Shown: positions 8,479 through 16,246, numbered from the stretch's first letter. The stretch: 64,000 nt of DNA from Brevundimonas sp. 357 (GCF_003938605.1 NZ_RHWX01000002.1:124001-188000); one strand, 5' to 3'. The notes: generated from the letters alone by a model not told the origin. Translations and numbers: made by a program.

Positions 8479-9893
8479 GCGCGCAAGCCCTTGATCTCGT
8501 TTTCGATGTTCTTGACCGACCCCGCCTCGAAACTGGCGACCGGATAGGCGCAGTAGTCGGCGGCGTAATAGGCGCTGGGGCGGTGGTTGCCGCTGGCGCC
8601 CAGGCCGCCGAAGGGCATGTCGCCCGCCGCGCCCGTGGTCGGACGGTTGAAGTTCACCACGCCCGCGCGGATGCGGTTGATGAAGCGGTCCCAGTGCTTC
8701 GCATCGTCGCTGACCAGACCAGCGGACAGGCCGTATTTGGTGGCGTTGGCGGCGGCGATGGCGGCGTCGAAGATCGGGACGCGGATGATCTGCAGGAAGG
8801 GAGCGAACATCTCCTCATCCTCGACCGCGACGCCGGTGACGTCGATGATCGCAGGCTTGACGAAGGCGCCCGGCAGGTTGTCGACGGGGCCGGAGGCGCG
8901 GATCACGCGCGCGCCCGCGTCGATGCGCTGTTGCAGGGCGGCCAGCGCGTTGCCGGCGGCCTTCTCGGAGATCAGCGGCCCGGCGTAGGGTTCGGGGTCG
9001 CTGTCCCACGGGGCGAAGTTCAGGCGGTCCGACATGGCGGCCACGGCCTCGACGATGGCGTCGCCCTGCGCGCCTTCCGGCACGATCAGGCGGCGCGCGC
9101 AGGAGCAGCGCTGGCCGGTGGTGACGAAGGCGGACTGGACCACGATGCCCGCGACGGCTTCGGCGTCGGCGGCGTCCCAGACGACCAGGGGGTTATTGCC
9201 GCCCAGCTCCAGCGCCAGGATGACATGCGGGTCATCGGCGAACTTGCGCCGGAAATGCGCGCCCGCCGCGCCCGAGCCGGTGAACATCAGGGCGTCGATG
9301 GGCTGGTCCAGCAGGGCCGCGCCGGTCTCGCGCCCGCCTTGCACCATGTTGAACACGCCCTTGGGCAGGTCGGCGGCGTCCAGGCATTCGGCCATCAGCT
9401 GGCCGGTCAGGGGCGTTTCCTCGGACGGCTTGAACACCACGGTGTCGCCCGCCAGCAGGGCCGGGACGATGTGGCCGTTGGGCAGGTGGCCGGGGAAGTT
9501 GAACGGGCCAAGGACCGCCGAGACGCCGTGCGGGCGGTGACGCAGGGTCGCGCGACCGAAGGCGGTCTCGCTGCTGCGCTCGCCGGTGCGCTCGTCATAG
9601 GCGCGGATCGAGATGTCGACCTTGCCCGCCATCGAGGCCAGTTCGGTCTTGGTCTCCCACAGGGCCTTGCCAGTCTCGCGACTGATGGCTTCGGCCATTT
9701 CGGGGGCGCGGTCTTTCAGGATGGCCTGATAGCGTTTGACCGCGTCGATGCGGTCCTGGCGCGGGCGGTCGGCCCAGTCGGGGAAGGCGGCGCGGGCGGC
9801 CTCGACGGCGGCGCCGACCTGTTCGGTCGTGGCGGCTTCGCCTTCCCAGACGGTTTCGCCGGTGGCGGGGTTGGTGGAGATGAAACGGGTCAT
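8475..9893 (-). CDS. astD: N-succinylglutamate 5-semialdehyde dehydrogenase
   Basis: AstD oxidises succinylglutamate semialdehyde to succinylglutamate with NAD+, the fourth AST step. It is an aldehyde dehydrogenase of 472 residues with the catalytic Glu in LALELGGNNPLVV and the nucleophile Cys in TTGQRCSCARR. Early residues NPATGETVWEG are characteristic of the AstD branch. The gene is separated from astA upstream by a 217-base gap that contains a dispersed repeat. It overlaps astB by 4 bases. Confidence 0.96.
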   Translation of the reverse strand: MTRFISTNPATGETVWEGEAATTEQVGAAVEAARAAFPDWADRPRQDRIDAVKRYQAILKDRAPEMAEAISRETGKALWETKTELASMAGKVDISIRAYDERTGERSSETAFGRATLRHRPHGVSAVLGPFNFPGHLPNGHIVPALLAGDTVVFKPSEETPLTGQLMAECLDAADLPKGVFNMVQGGRETGAALLDQPIDALMFTGSGAAGAHFRRKFADDPHVILALELGGNNPLVVWDAADAEAVAGIVVQSAFVTTGQRCSCARRLIVPEGAQGDAIVEAVAAMSDRLNFAPWDSDPEPYAGPLISEKAAGNALAALQQRIDAGARVIRASGPVDNLPGAFVKPAIIDVTGVAVEDEEMFAPFLQIIRVPIFDAAIAAANATKYGLSAGLVSDDAKHWDRFINRIRAGVVNFNRPTTGAAGDMPFGGLGASGNHRPSAYYAADYCAYPVASFEAGSVKNIENEIKGLRA

Positions 9894-9904
9894 TTGAGTT
9901 CTCC

Positions 9905-10067
9905 CCTTCTCCCCTTGAGGGAGAAGGTGGTCGCGGCAGCGACCGGATGAAGGGTTGCGGCGACGTCTGACGGGGCGGTGCTGTAGTTAAGATAAGAGGC
10001 GGACGTCGCGGCGACACCCCTCATCCGACCTGCTTCGCAGGCCACCTTCTCCCACAAGGGGAGAAGG
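9905..10067. repeat. Second family of inverted hairpin repeats, between astA and astD
   Basis: The 26-base arm at 9905-9930 returns as a reverse complement with one mismatch at 10042-10067. Each arm folds on its own: stem CCTTCTCCC/GGGAGAAGG with loop CTTGA on the left, and the same stem with loop ACAAG on the right. Inside, CGGATGAAGGG near 9941 and CCCCTCATCCG near 10017 form a second, imperfect inverted pair. The element lies within an operon, between two genes of one pathway, and could influence mRNA stability there. Confidence 0.8.
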
Positions 10068-10110
10068 GCGTTTTTGTGCGCTACCGCCTTCGGCTGCTTG
10101 AGCGCGGGTA

Positions 10111-11118
10111 TCACGACTTCACCCGCACCGTGGCGCCGTCCTTGATCTTCAGGGAGGCGGCGACGTCGGGGGTCATGTGAACGGTTTCGCCGTCCACCAG
10201 GACGCGGGCGCGCACGGCGCGGAAGGCCGAGACGCTGTCGGTCGAGACGAGGCTGGGCAGTTCGACCTCGACCTCCTTCTCGATGCGAGCGCTCAGGACG
10301 CGGGCGTCGCGGACGGTGCGGATGTTGTCGCGGCCGCAGGCCACGGTCGGACCGGCGTCGAAGATGTCGACCAGGCCGTTGGGGCGGAAGCCTTCGGATT
10401 CCAGCAGGGCCATGGCGGGCACGCCCTGCGGGTGGACCTTGCCGATCACGGCGCGGGCCGGTTCGGGCAGCAGGTCGATATAGATGGGGTGACGCGGCGC
10501 CAGGTCGAGAATGAACTGCTTGTCGGTCGACCCGCTCATGCGGTCGGCGTCGTCGAAGTCCATCGGGAAGAACTTGTGCGCCACATGGTCCCAGAAGGGG
10601 CAGTAGCCGTCGGGCGTGAAGACGCCGCGCAGTTCGGCCAGGACGTTGTCCGCGAACAGGTCCGGCTGGGCGCCGATCAGCATGTAGCGTGACTGGCTGA
10701 GCAGGCGCCCGGCGCCGCCCTTGCGACGATCGGCCTTGAGGAACAGGGAGCCGACCTCGGTCCAGCCGGTGCACTCGTTCACCAACACCAGGGTCTGATG
10801 GTTCAGCTTGATGCCCAGCGAAGGCGACTGGACCGTGTTGTTGACCACGCGGAAGCTGAAGAAGGGACGCTTCAGCCCCACCGTCGCCTTGACCGAGCCG
10901 ACGCCGTCGATGTCGCCCGTGTCGCCGTCTTCCAGCATCAGGGTGTACCAGGCTTCTTGCGGCGGGATGCGGCTCTCGAAGCTGGCCTGGCTCAGTTCCA
11001 GGCGTTCGCTGAGGACGTCGGCGTCCTCGGGCAGGCTGGTGAAGCCGGGGCCGGACAGGATGGCCAGTTCGAGCAGGTGATGAAGGTCGGCGGGGCCGGC
11101 GGGGCGAACAACGAGCAT
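10111..11118 (-). CDS. astA: Arginine N-succinyltransferase
   Basis: AstA succinylates the alpha-amino group of arginine with succinyl-CoA, committing arginine to catabolism. The sequence begins MLVVRPAGPADLHHLLELA, typical of AstA and its GNAT-like fold. Further conserved blocks are VGSLFLKADRRKGGAGRLLS and FDAGPTVACGRDNIRTV. It has 335 residues, as expected for the family. The upstream M20 peptidase gene ends 4 bases before its start, so the two are one transcription unit. Confidence 0.97.
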   Translation of the reverse strand: MLVVRPAGPADLHHLLELAILSGPGFTSLPEDADVLSERLELSQASFESRIPPQEAWYTLMLEDGDTGDIDGVGSVKATVGLKRPFFSFRVVNNTVQSPSLGIKLNHQTLVLVNECTGWTEVGSLFLKADRRKGGAGRLLSQSRYMLIGAQPDLFADNVLAELRGVFTPDGYCPFWDHVAHKFFPMDFDDADRMSGSTDKQFILDLAPRHPIYIDLLPEPARAVIGKVHPQGVPAMALLESEGFRPNGLVDIFDAGPTVACGRDNIRTVRDARVLSARIEKEVEVELPSLVSTDSVSAFRAVRARVLVDGETVHMTPDVAASLKIKDGATVRVKS

Positions 11119-11122
11119 GCGG

Positions 11123-12379
11123 TTACATCGTCTCCAGTCGGAGCTGTTTCAGTTCGAGGGCGTCGATCTCGCCCGAGGCGATCTTGCACAGGATCAGGGC
11201 GGACAACTGCGCCCGTTCGACGAAGCTGGCGGGCCAGGCGAACTCCTGATCCGAATGGATCTCGCCGCCGACGACGCCCAGGGTGTCGACGTTGGGCAGG
11301 CCTGAGGCGTGCAGGTTGTTGCCCTCGCAGACGCCGCCGGAGGGCTTCCAGGCGATGGTCTGGCCCAGCAGGTCGCCGGCGTCGCGCACGGCGTGGAAGA
11401 GGGCGGTCTGGCTGGCGTCCATCGGCTTGGGCGCGCGGGTCATGCCGCCGTGCAGGTCCAGCGTCAGGCCGGGGAAGGGCGGCTCGGCGGCGAGGGCGCG
11501 CACCGTCTCGTCGATCCAGGCGGCGCTTTGCGCGTCCGGCACGCGGACGTTGAAGCGGACCACGGCGTTGTCGGCCACGACGTTCAGGGGACCGCCGCCC
11601 GCGATCTTGGCCACGTTGACGGTGACGCCCTCGCGCTGGCCGTTCAGGCCGTGCAGGCGGGCGGCGATGATGGCGGCGCCCGCGACGGCGTTGGCGCCCT
11701 CGTGGAAGGCGCGGCCCGCGTGGGCGGCCTTGCCGGTGACGATCAGGTGGAAGTTGCCGCTGCCCTTGCGCTCGCCCGCCAGGGTTCCGTCGGAAAGGGC
11801 GGGTTCATAGGTCAGGCCGACGTGGCCGCGCGCGCCCAGTTCCGCCAGCAGGGGCGCCGAGGCGGGGGAGCCGATTTCTTCGTCGGGGGACAGCAGCACG
11901 GTCCAGCCGACGCGATGGCGGAGAGGGTGGGATTCGAACCCTTCCAGCGCGGCCAGCATGACGCTGATTCCGCCCTTCATGTCGGCGATGCCGGGGCCGT
12001 TCAGGGCGCCGTCGTCGCGCGTGACGACGCACTGGAAGGCGCTGTCGGCGGGGAAGACGGTGTCATAGTGGCCGGTCAGCACGACCTGAAGCGGCGCCTC
12101 GGGTCGGGCGGTGATCTTCAGGCAGTCGGCGTAACTCTCGGCGATCACCGCGCCGCTGTCGGCGACGGTGGTGGAGCCTTGGGTCGGCACGCGCACGATC
12201 GTCGCCTGGGCGAAGGCGGCGCGCGCCGTGGCGTCCAGAACATCGAGAACCCGCGCCAGGCCTTCGGCGTGGCGGCTGCCTGAGTTGATATTGGACCAGT
12301 CGACGGCGCGCTGGACAATGGCGTCGCCACGGGCCGCGACGTGATCGAGCACGGCCTGATCTTGAGGTTCGATCCGCAT
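11123..12379 (-). CDS. M20-family (CPG2-like) hydrolase, first gene of the ast operon
   Basis: A zinc-dependent M20 peptidase of 418 residues. Metal-site motifs are GHYDTVFP (His-x-Asp), GIADMKGG (bridging Asp) and SPDEEIGSPAS (general base Glu-Glu). A dimerisation-domain segment GKAAHAGRAFHEGANAV follows. The closest subfamily by motif is glutamate carboxypeptidase (CPG2), which splits N-acylated glutamate. Its place 4 bases ahead of astA, together with the absence of astE in the window, suggests it could desuccinylate N-succinylglutamate, the last AST step. That function is inference; other N-acyl amino acids are possible substrates. Confidence 0.85.
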   Translation of the reverse strand: MRIEPQDQAVLDHVAARGDAIVQRAVDWSNINSGSRHAEGLARVLDVLDATARAAFAQATIVRVPTQGSTTVADSGAVIAESYADCLKITARPEAPLQVVLTGHYDTVFPADSAFQCVVTRDDGALNGPGIADMKGGISVMLAALEGFESHPLRHRVGWTVLLSPDEEIGSPASAPLLAELGARGHVGLTYEPALSDGTLAGERKGSGNFHLIVTGKAAHAGRAFHEGANAVAGAAIIAARLHGLNGQREGVTVNVAKIAGGGPLNVVADNAVVRFNVRVPDAQSAAWIDETVRALAAEPPFPGLTLDLHGGMTRAPKPMDASQTALFHAVRDAGDLLGQTIAWKPSGGVCEGNNLHASGLPNVDTLGVVGGEIHSDQEFAWPASFVERAQLSALILCKIASGEIDALELKQLRLETM

Positions 12380-12496
12380 GGCGGCGACCCTAGACGGGCG
12401 GAGGTCAAAGGTGAAGGCGGGGCGATATCTCTCTCACGCACTTGGGATTTCGGCCTTGAGCAGGATAGTTTCGCCGCCTCAGTCAGGGAGTCGCGC

Positions 12497-12961
12497 ATGA
12501 ACCGTCGGATCGCACCGCCCCAACCCTTCGCCCGGGTCGATTCGACCGAGACGGCGACGGCGCTGGCGCGCGGCAGCGCCTGGGCCTTCTGGATCTGGGC
12601 GGCTGTGGGTCTGATGCAGGCCGGACTGGTCTGGTTCCTGGGCGCGCCCGAACAGGCGGAGTTCCGCGGGGCGACGACAGGCTTCGCCGTGGTCTTCTCG
12701 GGCGTGGCCGCCGTGCTGGGCTTGGTGCAGTGGCGCCGTCCTAACCGCATCCTGCCGGTCTTCGGCCTGGCCTGGGCGCTGTATGAACTGAGCGCGATGT
12801 CGGTCAGTCTGATGGTCGGGGCGTCGCCGGCCGCGCCGGGGCTGCCCGTCTGGAGCGTCGGCGTGGCGGGGGCCGGCATGGTGCTGTGCCTGCTGCTGCA
12901 CATCGGCGGCCTGCGCGGGGCGACGGGCATGGCGCGCTTCACGTCGGCAAATAGAGCCTGA
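12497..12961 (+). CDS. Small four-helix membrane protein of unknown function
   Basis: I do not recognise a named family. The 154-residue product has about four hydrophobic helices (approximately 28-50, 58-76, 84-104 and 115-140) and a hydrophilic N-terminus, so it is an inner-membrane protein. The ATG at 12497 follows AGGGAG and is preferred over a longer frame that would extend into the upstream region. It is homologous to the next gene: LMQ.G near helix 1 and V.VLGLVQWRRP against VLAVVQWRKM align. The pair therefore looks like a tandem duplication. Confidence 0.75.
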   Translation: MNRRIAPPQPFARVDSTETATALARGSAWAFWIWAAVGLMQAGLVWFLGAPEQAEFRGATTGFAVVFSGVAAVLGLVQWRRPNRILPVFGLAWALYELSAMSVSLMVGASPAAPGLPVWSVGVAGAGMVLCLLLHIGGLRGATGMARFTSANRA

Positions 12962-12984
12962 GCGCGCGACATAAGGGAGGTGAA

Positions 12985-13032
12985 GTGAACCAGAAGCTGA
13001 AACTCTGGCTGCGTGCAGCCAATCCGAGATGA
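12985..13032 (+). CDS. 15-codon ORF with strong RBS: leader peptide or displaced N-terminus of next gene
   Basis: A GTG at 12985 follows AAGGGAGG with ideal spacing and opens a 15-codon frame (VNQKLKLWLRAANPR) that stops at 13030-13032. The stop overlaps the ATG at 13029 as ATGA. The peptide lines up in place with the N-terminus of the upstream paralogue. It may therefore be a coupled leader, or the true N-terminus separated from its gene by a single-base frameshift, natural or from sequencing. The downstream ATG has no RBS of its own, so it probably depends on this frame. Confidence 0.4.
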   Translation: MNQKLKLWLRAANPR

Positions 13033-13382
13033 TGCAGGGCGGCGCCGTTCCGGCCCAGGATCAGGCGATGTTCGAGGGCGTCATGACCGCCATGACGCCG
13101 GTCATGATCGGGGGCGTCCTTGTCCTGTCGGCGGTCTATCCGGTGCTGGCCGTGGTGCAGTGGCGCAAGATGACCTGGCTGATTCCGGCCCTCATGCTGG
13201 CGTTGCTGGCCTACAGCCTGCTCAGCATGGTCAACGGTTTCGCCCTGCTGGGCGAAGAGGCCGGTCAGTTGTATGGGCCTCTCGCCGTCGTGCAGTGGAT
13301 CATCATGCTGGCGACAGGTTTTCTATATGCAGCCGCCGTACGCGGCGGCCTGATGCTGAGCCGGCTGAAACGGAGCTTCTGA
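13029..13382 (+). CDS. Small membrane protein, paralogue of preceding gene
   Basis: The 117-residue product has three to four hydrophobic helices and a central VVQWRKM segment matching VQWRRP of the upstream neighbour. No named family is recognised. It appears N-terminally shortened relative to that neighbour: the first helix is missing, and a short frame that could encode it precedes it in another phase. It ends two bases before the arsC-like start, so these genes are likely co-transcribed. Function unknown. Confidence 0.65.
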   Translation: MMQGGAVPAQDQAMFEGVMTAMTPVMIGGVLVLSAVYPVLAVVQWRKMTWLIPALMLALLAYSLLSMVNGFALLGEEAGQLYGPLAVVQWIIMLATGFLYAAAVRGGLMLSRLKRSF

Positions 13383-13384
13383 TC

Positions 13385-13726
13385 ATGAGCGTCACCCTAT
13401 ACCACAACCCGAAATGCTCGACCTCGCGCAAGGCGCTGGAGCTGCTGCGTGAACGCGGGATCGAGCCGACGGTGGTCGAGTATCTGAAGACCGGCTGGGA
13501 CGCCGAAACGCTGAACCGTCTGGCGCGGGGGACGGGCGGCGGGCTGAAGGGCCTGCTGCGCAAGAAGGAGGCGAAAGTCGCCGAACTTCTGGCCGCCGAT
13601 GTGAACGACTCGACGATTCTCGCCGCCATGATTGAGAGCCCGGTGCTGGTCGAACGCCCCATCGTCGAGACGCCCAAGGGCGCAGCGATCGGTCGGCCGC
13701 TCGAGGCCGTTCTGGACGTTCTTTAG
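13385..13726 (+). CDS. arsC: ArsC-family arsenate reductase (glutaredoxin-dependent type)
   Basis: The enzyme type reduces arsenate to arsenite with glutaredoxin and glutathione. The 113-residue protein starts MSVTLYHNPKCSTSRKAL, with the catalytic Cys in the NPKCSTSR loop, and ends with the RPIVETPKGAAIGRP block bearing the substrate-binding Arg. That is the standard ArsC length and layout. No arsR, arsB or acr3 is adjacent, so an arsenic-resistance role is not supported by context. It may be a general thiol reductase. It ends convergently, with a 4-base overlap, with a small lipoprotein gene. Confidence 0.88.
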   Translation: MSVTLYHNPKCSTSRKALELLRERGIEPTVVEYLKTGWDAETLNRLARGTGGGLKGLLRKKEAKVAELLAADVNDSTILAAMIESPVLVERPIVETPKGAAIGRPLEAVLDVL

Positions 13727-13947
13727 GGGCTCTTGGTTTTCTGAGCTTCAGGTTTCTGCGCTCGAATATGGGCCTCAACGGCTTCGGCCGCCTCTGCGGG
13801 GACTTCGGCGCGAGCTTCAACAGATTGTTGAACGCCTGCGATCTTGCCCCCCTCAACAGGGGTCGTCACCTTTGCACTGACTTCATGACGGGGCTCGGAG
13901 CAGGCCGATATGAGCACCAGGGTCGTTAGGGCTGCTGCACGATTCAT
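13723..13947 (-). CDS. Small predicted lipoprotein, function unknown
   Basis: The ATG at 13947 is preceded by GGAGGCGAAG, a good ribosome binding site. The product is 74 residues: MNRAAALTTLVLISAC forms a signal peptide with lipobox LISAC. It is followed by a polar tail rich in Ala, Glu and Lys with several Val/Ala-Glu repeats. No domain is recognised. The longer frame reaching back to 13983 lacks an RBS. It is probably an envelope-attached protein; nothing in the neighbourhood indicates its job. Confidence 0.6.
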   Translation of the reverse strand: MNRAAALTTLVLISACSEPRHEVSAKVTTPVEGGKIAGVQQSVEARAEVPAEAAEAVEAHIRAQKPEAQKTKSP

Positions 13948-14092
13948 CTTCGCCTCCGCTTGATAACGTGACTCTTTCAGCAAGGCGTCGACCCGTCGAA
14001 TGAAGTTTTCTTCATGAGGCTCGGAGGCGAAAATTGACGAGTGCGGGAGGTGATGCCAGACCCCAGCCGTCCGTCACGCTTGGAGTTCGCCC

Positions 14093-14446
14093 ATGACCCG
14101 CACCCTGTATGGCATCAAGGCCTGCGACACGATGAAGAAGGCGCGCGTCTGGCTGGATCAGAACGGCGTGGCCTATGACTTCCATGACTACAAGGCGGCT
14201 GGGGCGAACCGCGCCGAGGTGGAACGCTGGGTCGCCGAACATGGCTGGGAGAAGGTGCTGAACCGGGCGGGCACGACCTTCCGCAAGCTGCCCGACGCCG
14301 ACAAGGCCGATATCGACGCGGCCAAGGCGGTGGACCTGATGCTGGCCCAGCCGTCTATGATCAAGCGGCCGGTGCTGGATCTGGGCGACGGGCGGACGCT
14401 GCTGGGCTTCAAGCCGGACATCTACGCCGCCGCCCTGAAGGGCTGA
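14093..14446 (+). CDS. ArsC/Spx-like family reductase (YffB type)
   Basis: A 117-residue thioredoxin-fold protein starting MTRTLYGIKACDTMKKA, the hallmark of the YffB/Spx-ArsC branch. It has a single active-site-type Cys in KACDTMK and the [11 protein letters not shown] segment near the C-terminus. YffB-type proteins are thought to act as glutathione-dependent thiol reductases, but their substrate is not established. A GGAG box lies upstream of the start. It is a distant relative of the arsC-like gene 370 bases upstream; the two are separated by an opposite-strand lipoprotein gene. Confidence 0.88.
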   Translation: MTRTLYGIKACDTMKKARVWLDQNGVAYDFHDYKAAGANRAEVERWVAEHGWEKVLNRAGTTFRKLPDADKADIDAAKAVDLMLAQPSMIKRPVLDLGDGRTLLGFKPDIYAAALKG

Positions 14447-14449
14447 GGG

Positions 14450-14686
14450 TCAGTCCTCGACGGCGGTGGTCGGGCGGTCGTGGCCGTCGGCGCGTTCGGT
14501 GATCCACTGGCCCGAAGCGTCTTCATACTCGATCCAGGCGGTGCGGTCCGGCACGCGTTGCTCGCGCGCTGCGGCCGTGGCCGCCGCCAGCGCCGCCGCG
14601 TGGTTGGGGAAGGTCTCGGAAAAGCTGTCGCCGAGCTTGTAGGCCCAGCCGCCGTCGTGCTGGACGATGCGATAGGTGATGTTCAT
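14450..14686 (-). CDS. DUF2188-like small protein
   Basis: The 78-residue product begins NITYRIVQHDGGWAYKLGD, the pattern of DUF2188 proteins (short beta hairpin with HDGGWAV-like motif, then an Ala-rich helix). No signal peptide or membrane segment is visible, so it is probably cytoplasmic. The function of the family is unknown. It ends 4 bases after the convergent YffB-type gene and is divergent from the DUF6249 gene, with 175 bases between their starts. Confidence 0.75.
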   Translation of the reverse strand: MNITYRIVQHDGGWAYKLGDSFSETFPNHAAALAAATAAAREQRVPDRTAWIEYEDASGQWITERADGHDRPTTAVED

Positions 14687-14861
14687 GCGCGCCTCCGAAG
14701 GGTTGGCGGCACCGTTGAACGCGGTCCGGGGCGTGTCGAGTCACGCTGTGGTGACGCATTACGAAGAGTTCATGTGCGGGGCTGCATCCATAGGCGATCA
14801 TCGCCGCCTCTTGTGATCAGAAGGCCGCCGCATCAGGCCCGGCCGAACAGGGGTCAAACTC

Positions 14862-15239
14862 ATGGATGAAGTTTTCATTCCGCTGGCGTTCTTTGCAATG
14901 ATCGCGGCCATCGTCGTCGTGCCGTCGTGGCTCAAGAGTCGTGAGCGCCGCGAGATGCAGGCCACGCTGAGGGCCTCCATTGAGAAAGGGCAGTCCCTTC
15001 CGCCGGAAGTGATCGAAGCCATCAGCAAGGAAAACACGAAGCCGCCGGCGACGGCGGCGCGCGACCTGCGAACGGGCGTGATCCTGCTGTCGGTGGCGAT
15101 CGGCATCGCGCTGTTCGCCTATGCGGTCAGCTTCGCCGAGATAGACGCCTTCTATCCCATCGCGGGCGGGGCGGCGATTCCGGGCATGATCGGTCTGGCC
15201 TTCATTATTCTGAGCTTCTTCAACAAGAACAAGGACTAA
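14862..15239 (+). CDS. DUF6249-like membrane protein
   Basis: The 125-residue product has a first helix at 1-20 and a charged, probably cytosolic middle of about 45 residues (LKSRERREMQ... SKENTKPPA). Two further helices lie at about 71-90 and 100-120. The architecture and the EKGQSLPPEV motif match DUF6249 proteins, whose function is unknown. It lies 25 bases upstream of an ECF sigma factor gene on the same strand, so the three genes here probably form one operon. A part in the sensing or control of the sigma factor is inferred from position only. Confidence 0.7.
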   Translation: MDEVFIPLAFFAMIAAIVVVPSWLKSRERREMQATLRASIEKGQSLPPEVIEAISKENTKPPATAARDLRTGVILLSVAIGIALFAYAVSFAEIDAFYPIAGGAAIPGMIGLAFIILSFFNKNKD

Positions 15240-15264
15240 GGCGGGTCGGAGCAGGGAAGCCGTC

Positions 15265-15822
15265 ATGGCCCAAGCCTTACGTGATCTGCACGACGTCGAG
15301 CTGGCCGGGCTTGCGGCCGGCGGCGGCCGCCGCGAGTTCGGCGAGCTGGTCCGTCGGCACGGCTCGGCGGTGCGGGGCCTGCTGCGCCGCATGGGCGCCC
15401 AGCCGGCCCTGGCCGACGACCTGGCCCAGGACGCCTTTCTTCTGGCGTTCGAGAAGTGCGCCGAGTTCCGGGGCGAGGGCACCTTCGCCGCCTGGATCAA
15501 GCGTATCGCCGCCCGCATGTATCTGAAGCGCATCTCGAAGGAGGCGCGCTATGTGGCGGAAAGCGAAGCGGAAAACGTCGCGCCCGCCGTCGACAGCATC
15601 GGCCGCGTGGACTTGGACGAGGCCTTGAAGGGGCTCAGCGAGGTCGAACGCCTGTGCGTCTCCCTGTGTCATGGCGCCGGGCTGTCGCACCCGGAAATCG
15701 CCGCGGCCATGAATTTGCCGCTTGGAACGGTGAAATCTCATGTCAAGCGTGGTCTGGATAAACTTCGGGCCCGGCTCCAGCCGGGGCCGGTTGCAATCGG
15801 GAGCGCATCCCATGTCGGCTGA
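15265..15822 (+). CDS. ECF-type RNA polymerase sigma factor
   Basis: A sigma-70 family factor of 185 residues with only regions 2 and 4, hence ECF class. Region 2 is seen around residues 25-90 (DDLAQDAFLLAF, then TFAAWIKRIAARMY). Region 4 lies around 118-165 and carries the helix-turn-helix HPEIAAAMNLPLGTVKSHVKRG. It directs RNA polymerase to a specific promoter set, which cannot be told from here. The stop overlaps the next gene by 11 bases. ECF factors are usually held by a co-encoded anti-sigma factor, and the overlapping membrane protein is the obvious candidate. Confidence 0.93.
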   Translation: MAQALRDLHDVELAGLAAGGGRREFGELVRRHGSAVRGLLRRMGAQPALADDLAQDAFLLAFEKCAEFRGEGTFAAWIKRIAARMYLKRISKEARYVAESEAENVAPAVDSIGRVDLDEALKGLSEVERLCVSLCHGAGLSHPEIAAAMNLPLGTVKSHVKRGLDKLRARLQPGPVAIGSASHVG

Positions 15823-16246
15823 CGAATTCGATCCCACGATTGAACGCCTGTTCGCGCAGGCTCCGCACTTTCCCGATTCGGCCTTCTTTGAAGCGGATGT
15901 GGCCGCGAGGCTGAACAAGGCCTCGCGCGTGCGGTCCATCGCCCTGTCGGCGGCGGGGCTGATCGGCGGGCTGATCGCGGTGCGTGAACTTCTGGGCGTC
16001 AACTTTCATCTGGGGGCGGACGGCTTCACCGCCCAGGCGGGCGGGGGCGGGCTTGATTCGGCCGGCTCCCAGGCCGGGATGCAGGGCGGACTGGCGGTTC
16101 AGTCCCTGCTGGAGCGGAGCGGACTGGGCGATGCGGCCCTCGGCGCCATGGGCTCCATGGGCGGCATGCAGATGTTCTGGGCCACGGCCGGGGTGCTGGT
16201 CGCCCTGCTGGCGGCGGGCGTGGTGAAGCTGTCGCAACAGATCTAA
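15812..16246 (+). CDS. Two-helix membrane protein, candidate anti-sigma factor
   Basis: The 144-residue product has a polar N-terminal segment of about 40 residues (candidate sigma-binding part) and a helix at about 43-60. A Gly-rich periplasmic stretch containing Met 90, 113, 116, 119 and 121 follows, then a second helix at 122-140. I see no zinc-binding anti-sigma (HxxxCxxC) motif. The start ATG at 15812 lies inside the end of the sigma gene, so translation is probably coupled. The anti-sigma role is inferred from overlap and topology. The Met cluster could be a redox or metal sensor, which is speculation. Confidence 0.6.
   Translation: MSADEFDPTIERLFAQAPHFPDSAFFEADVAARLNKASRVRSIALSAAGLIGGLIAVRELLGVNFHLGADGFTAQAGGGGLDSAGSQAGMQGGLAVQSLLERSGLGDAALGAMGSMGGMQMFWATAGVLVALLAAGVVKLSQQI

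Noticed and set aside
8208..9950. A 580-codon open frame opposite astD and astB
   Set aside because: Antisense shadow of two diagnostic AST genes with no RBS or motif of its own.
13385..14446. An arsenic-resistance island suggested by two ArsC-like genes
   Set aside because: No arsR, arsB/acr3, arsA or arsH is present, and the second gene is of the YffB branch. The context does not support a resistance operon.
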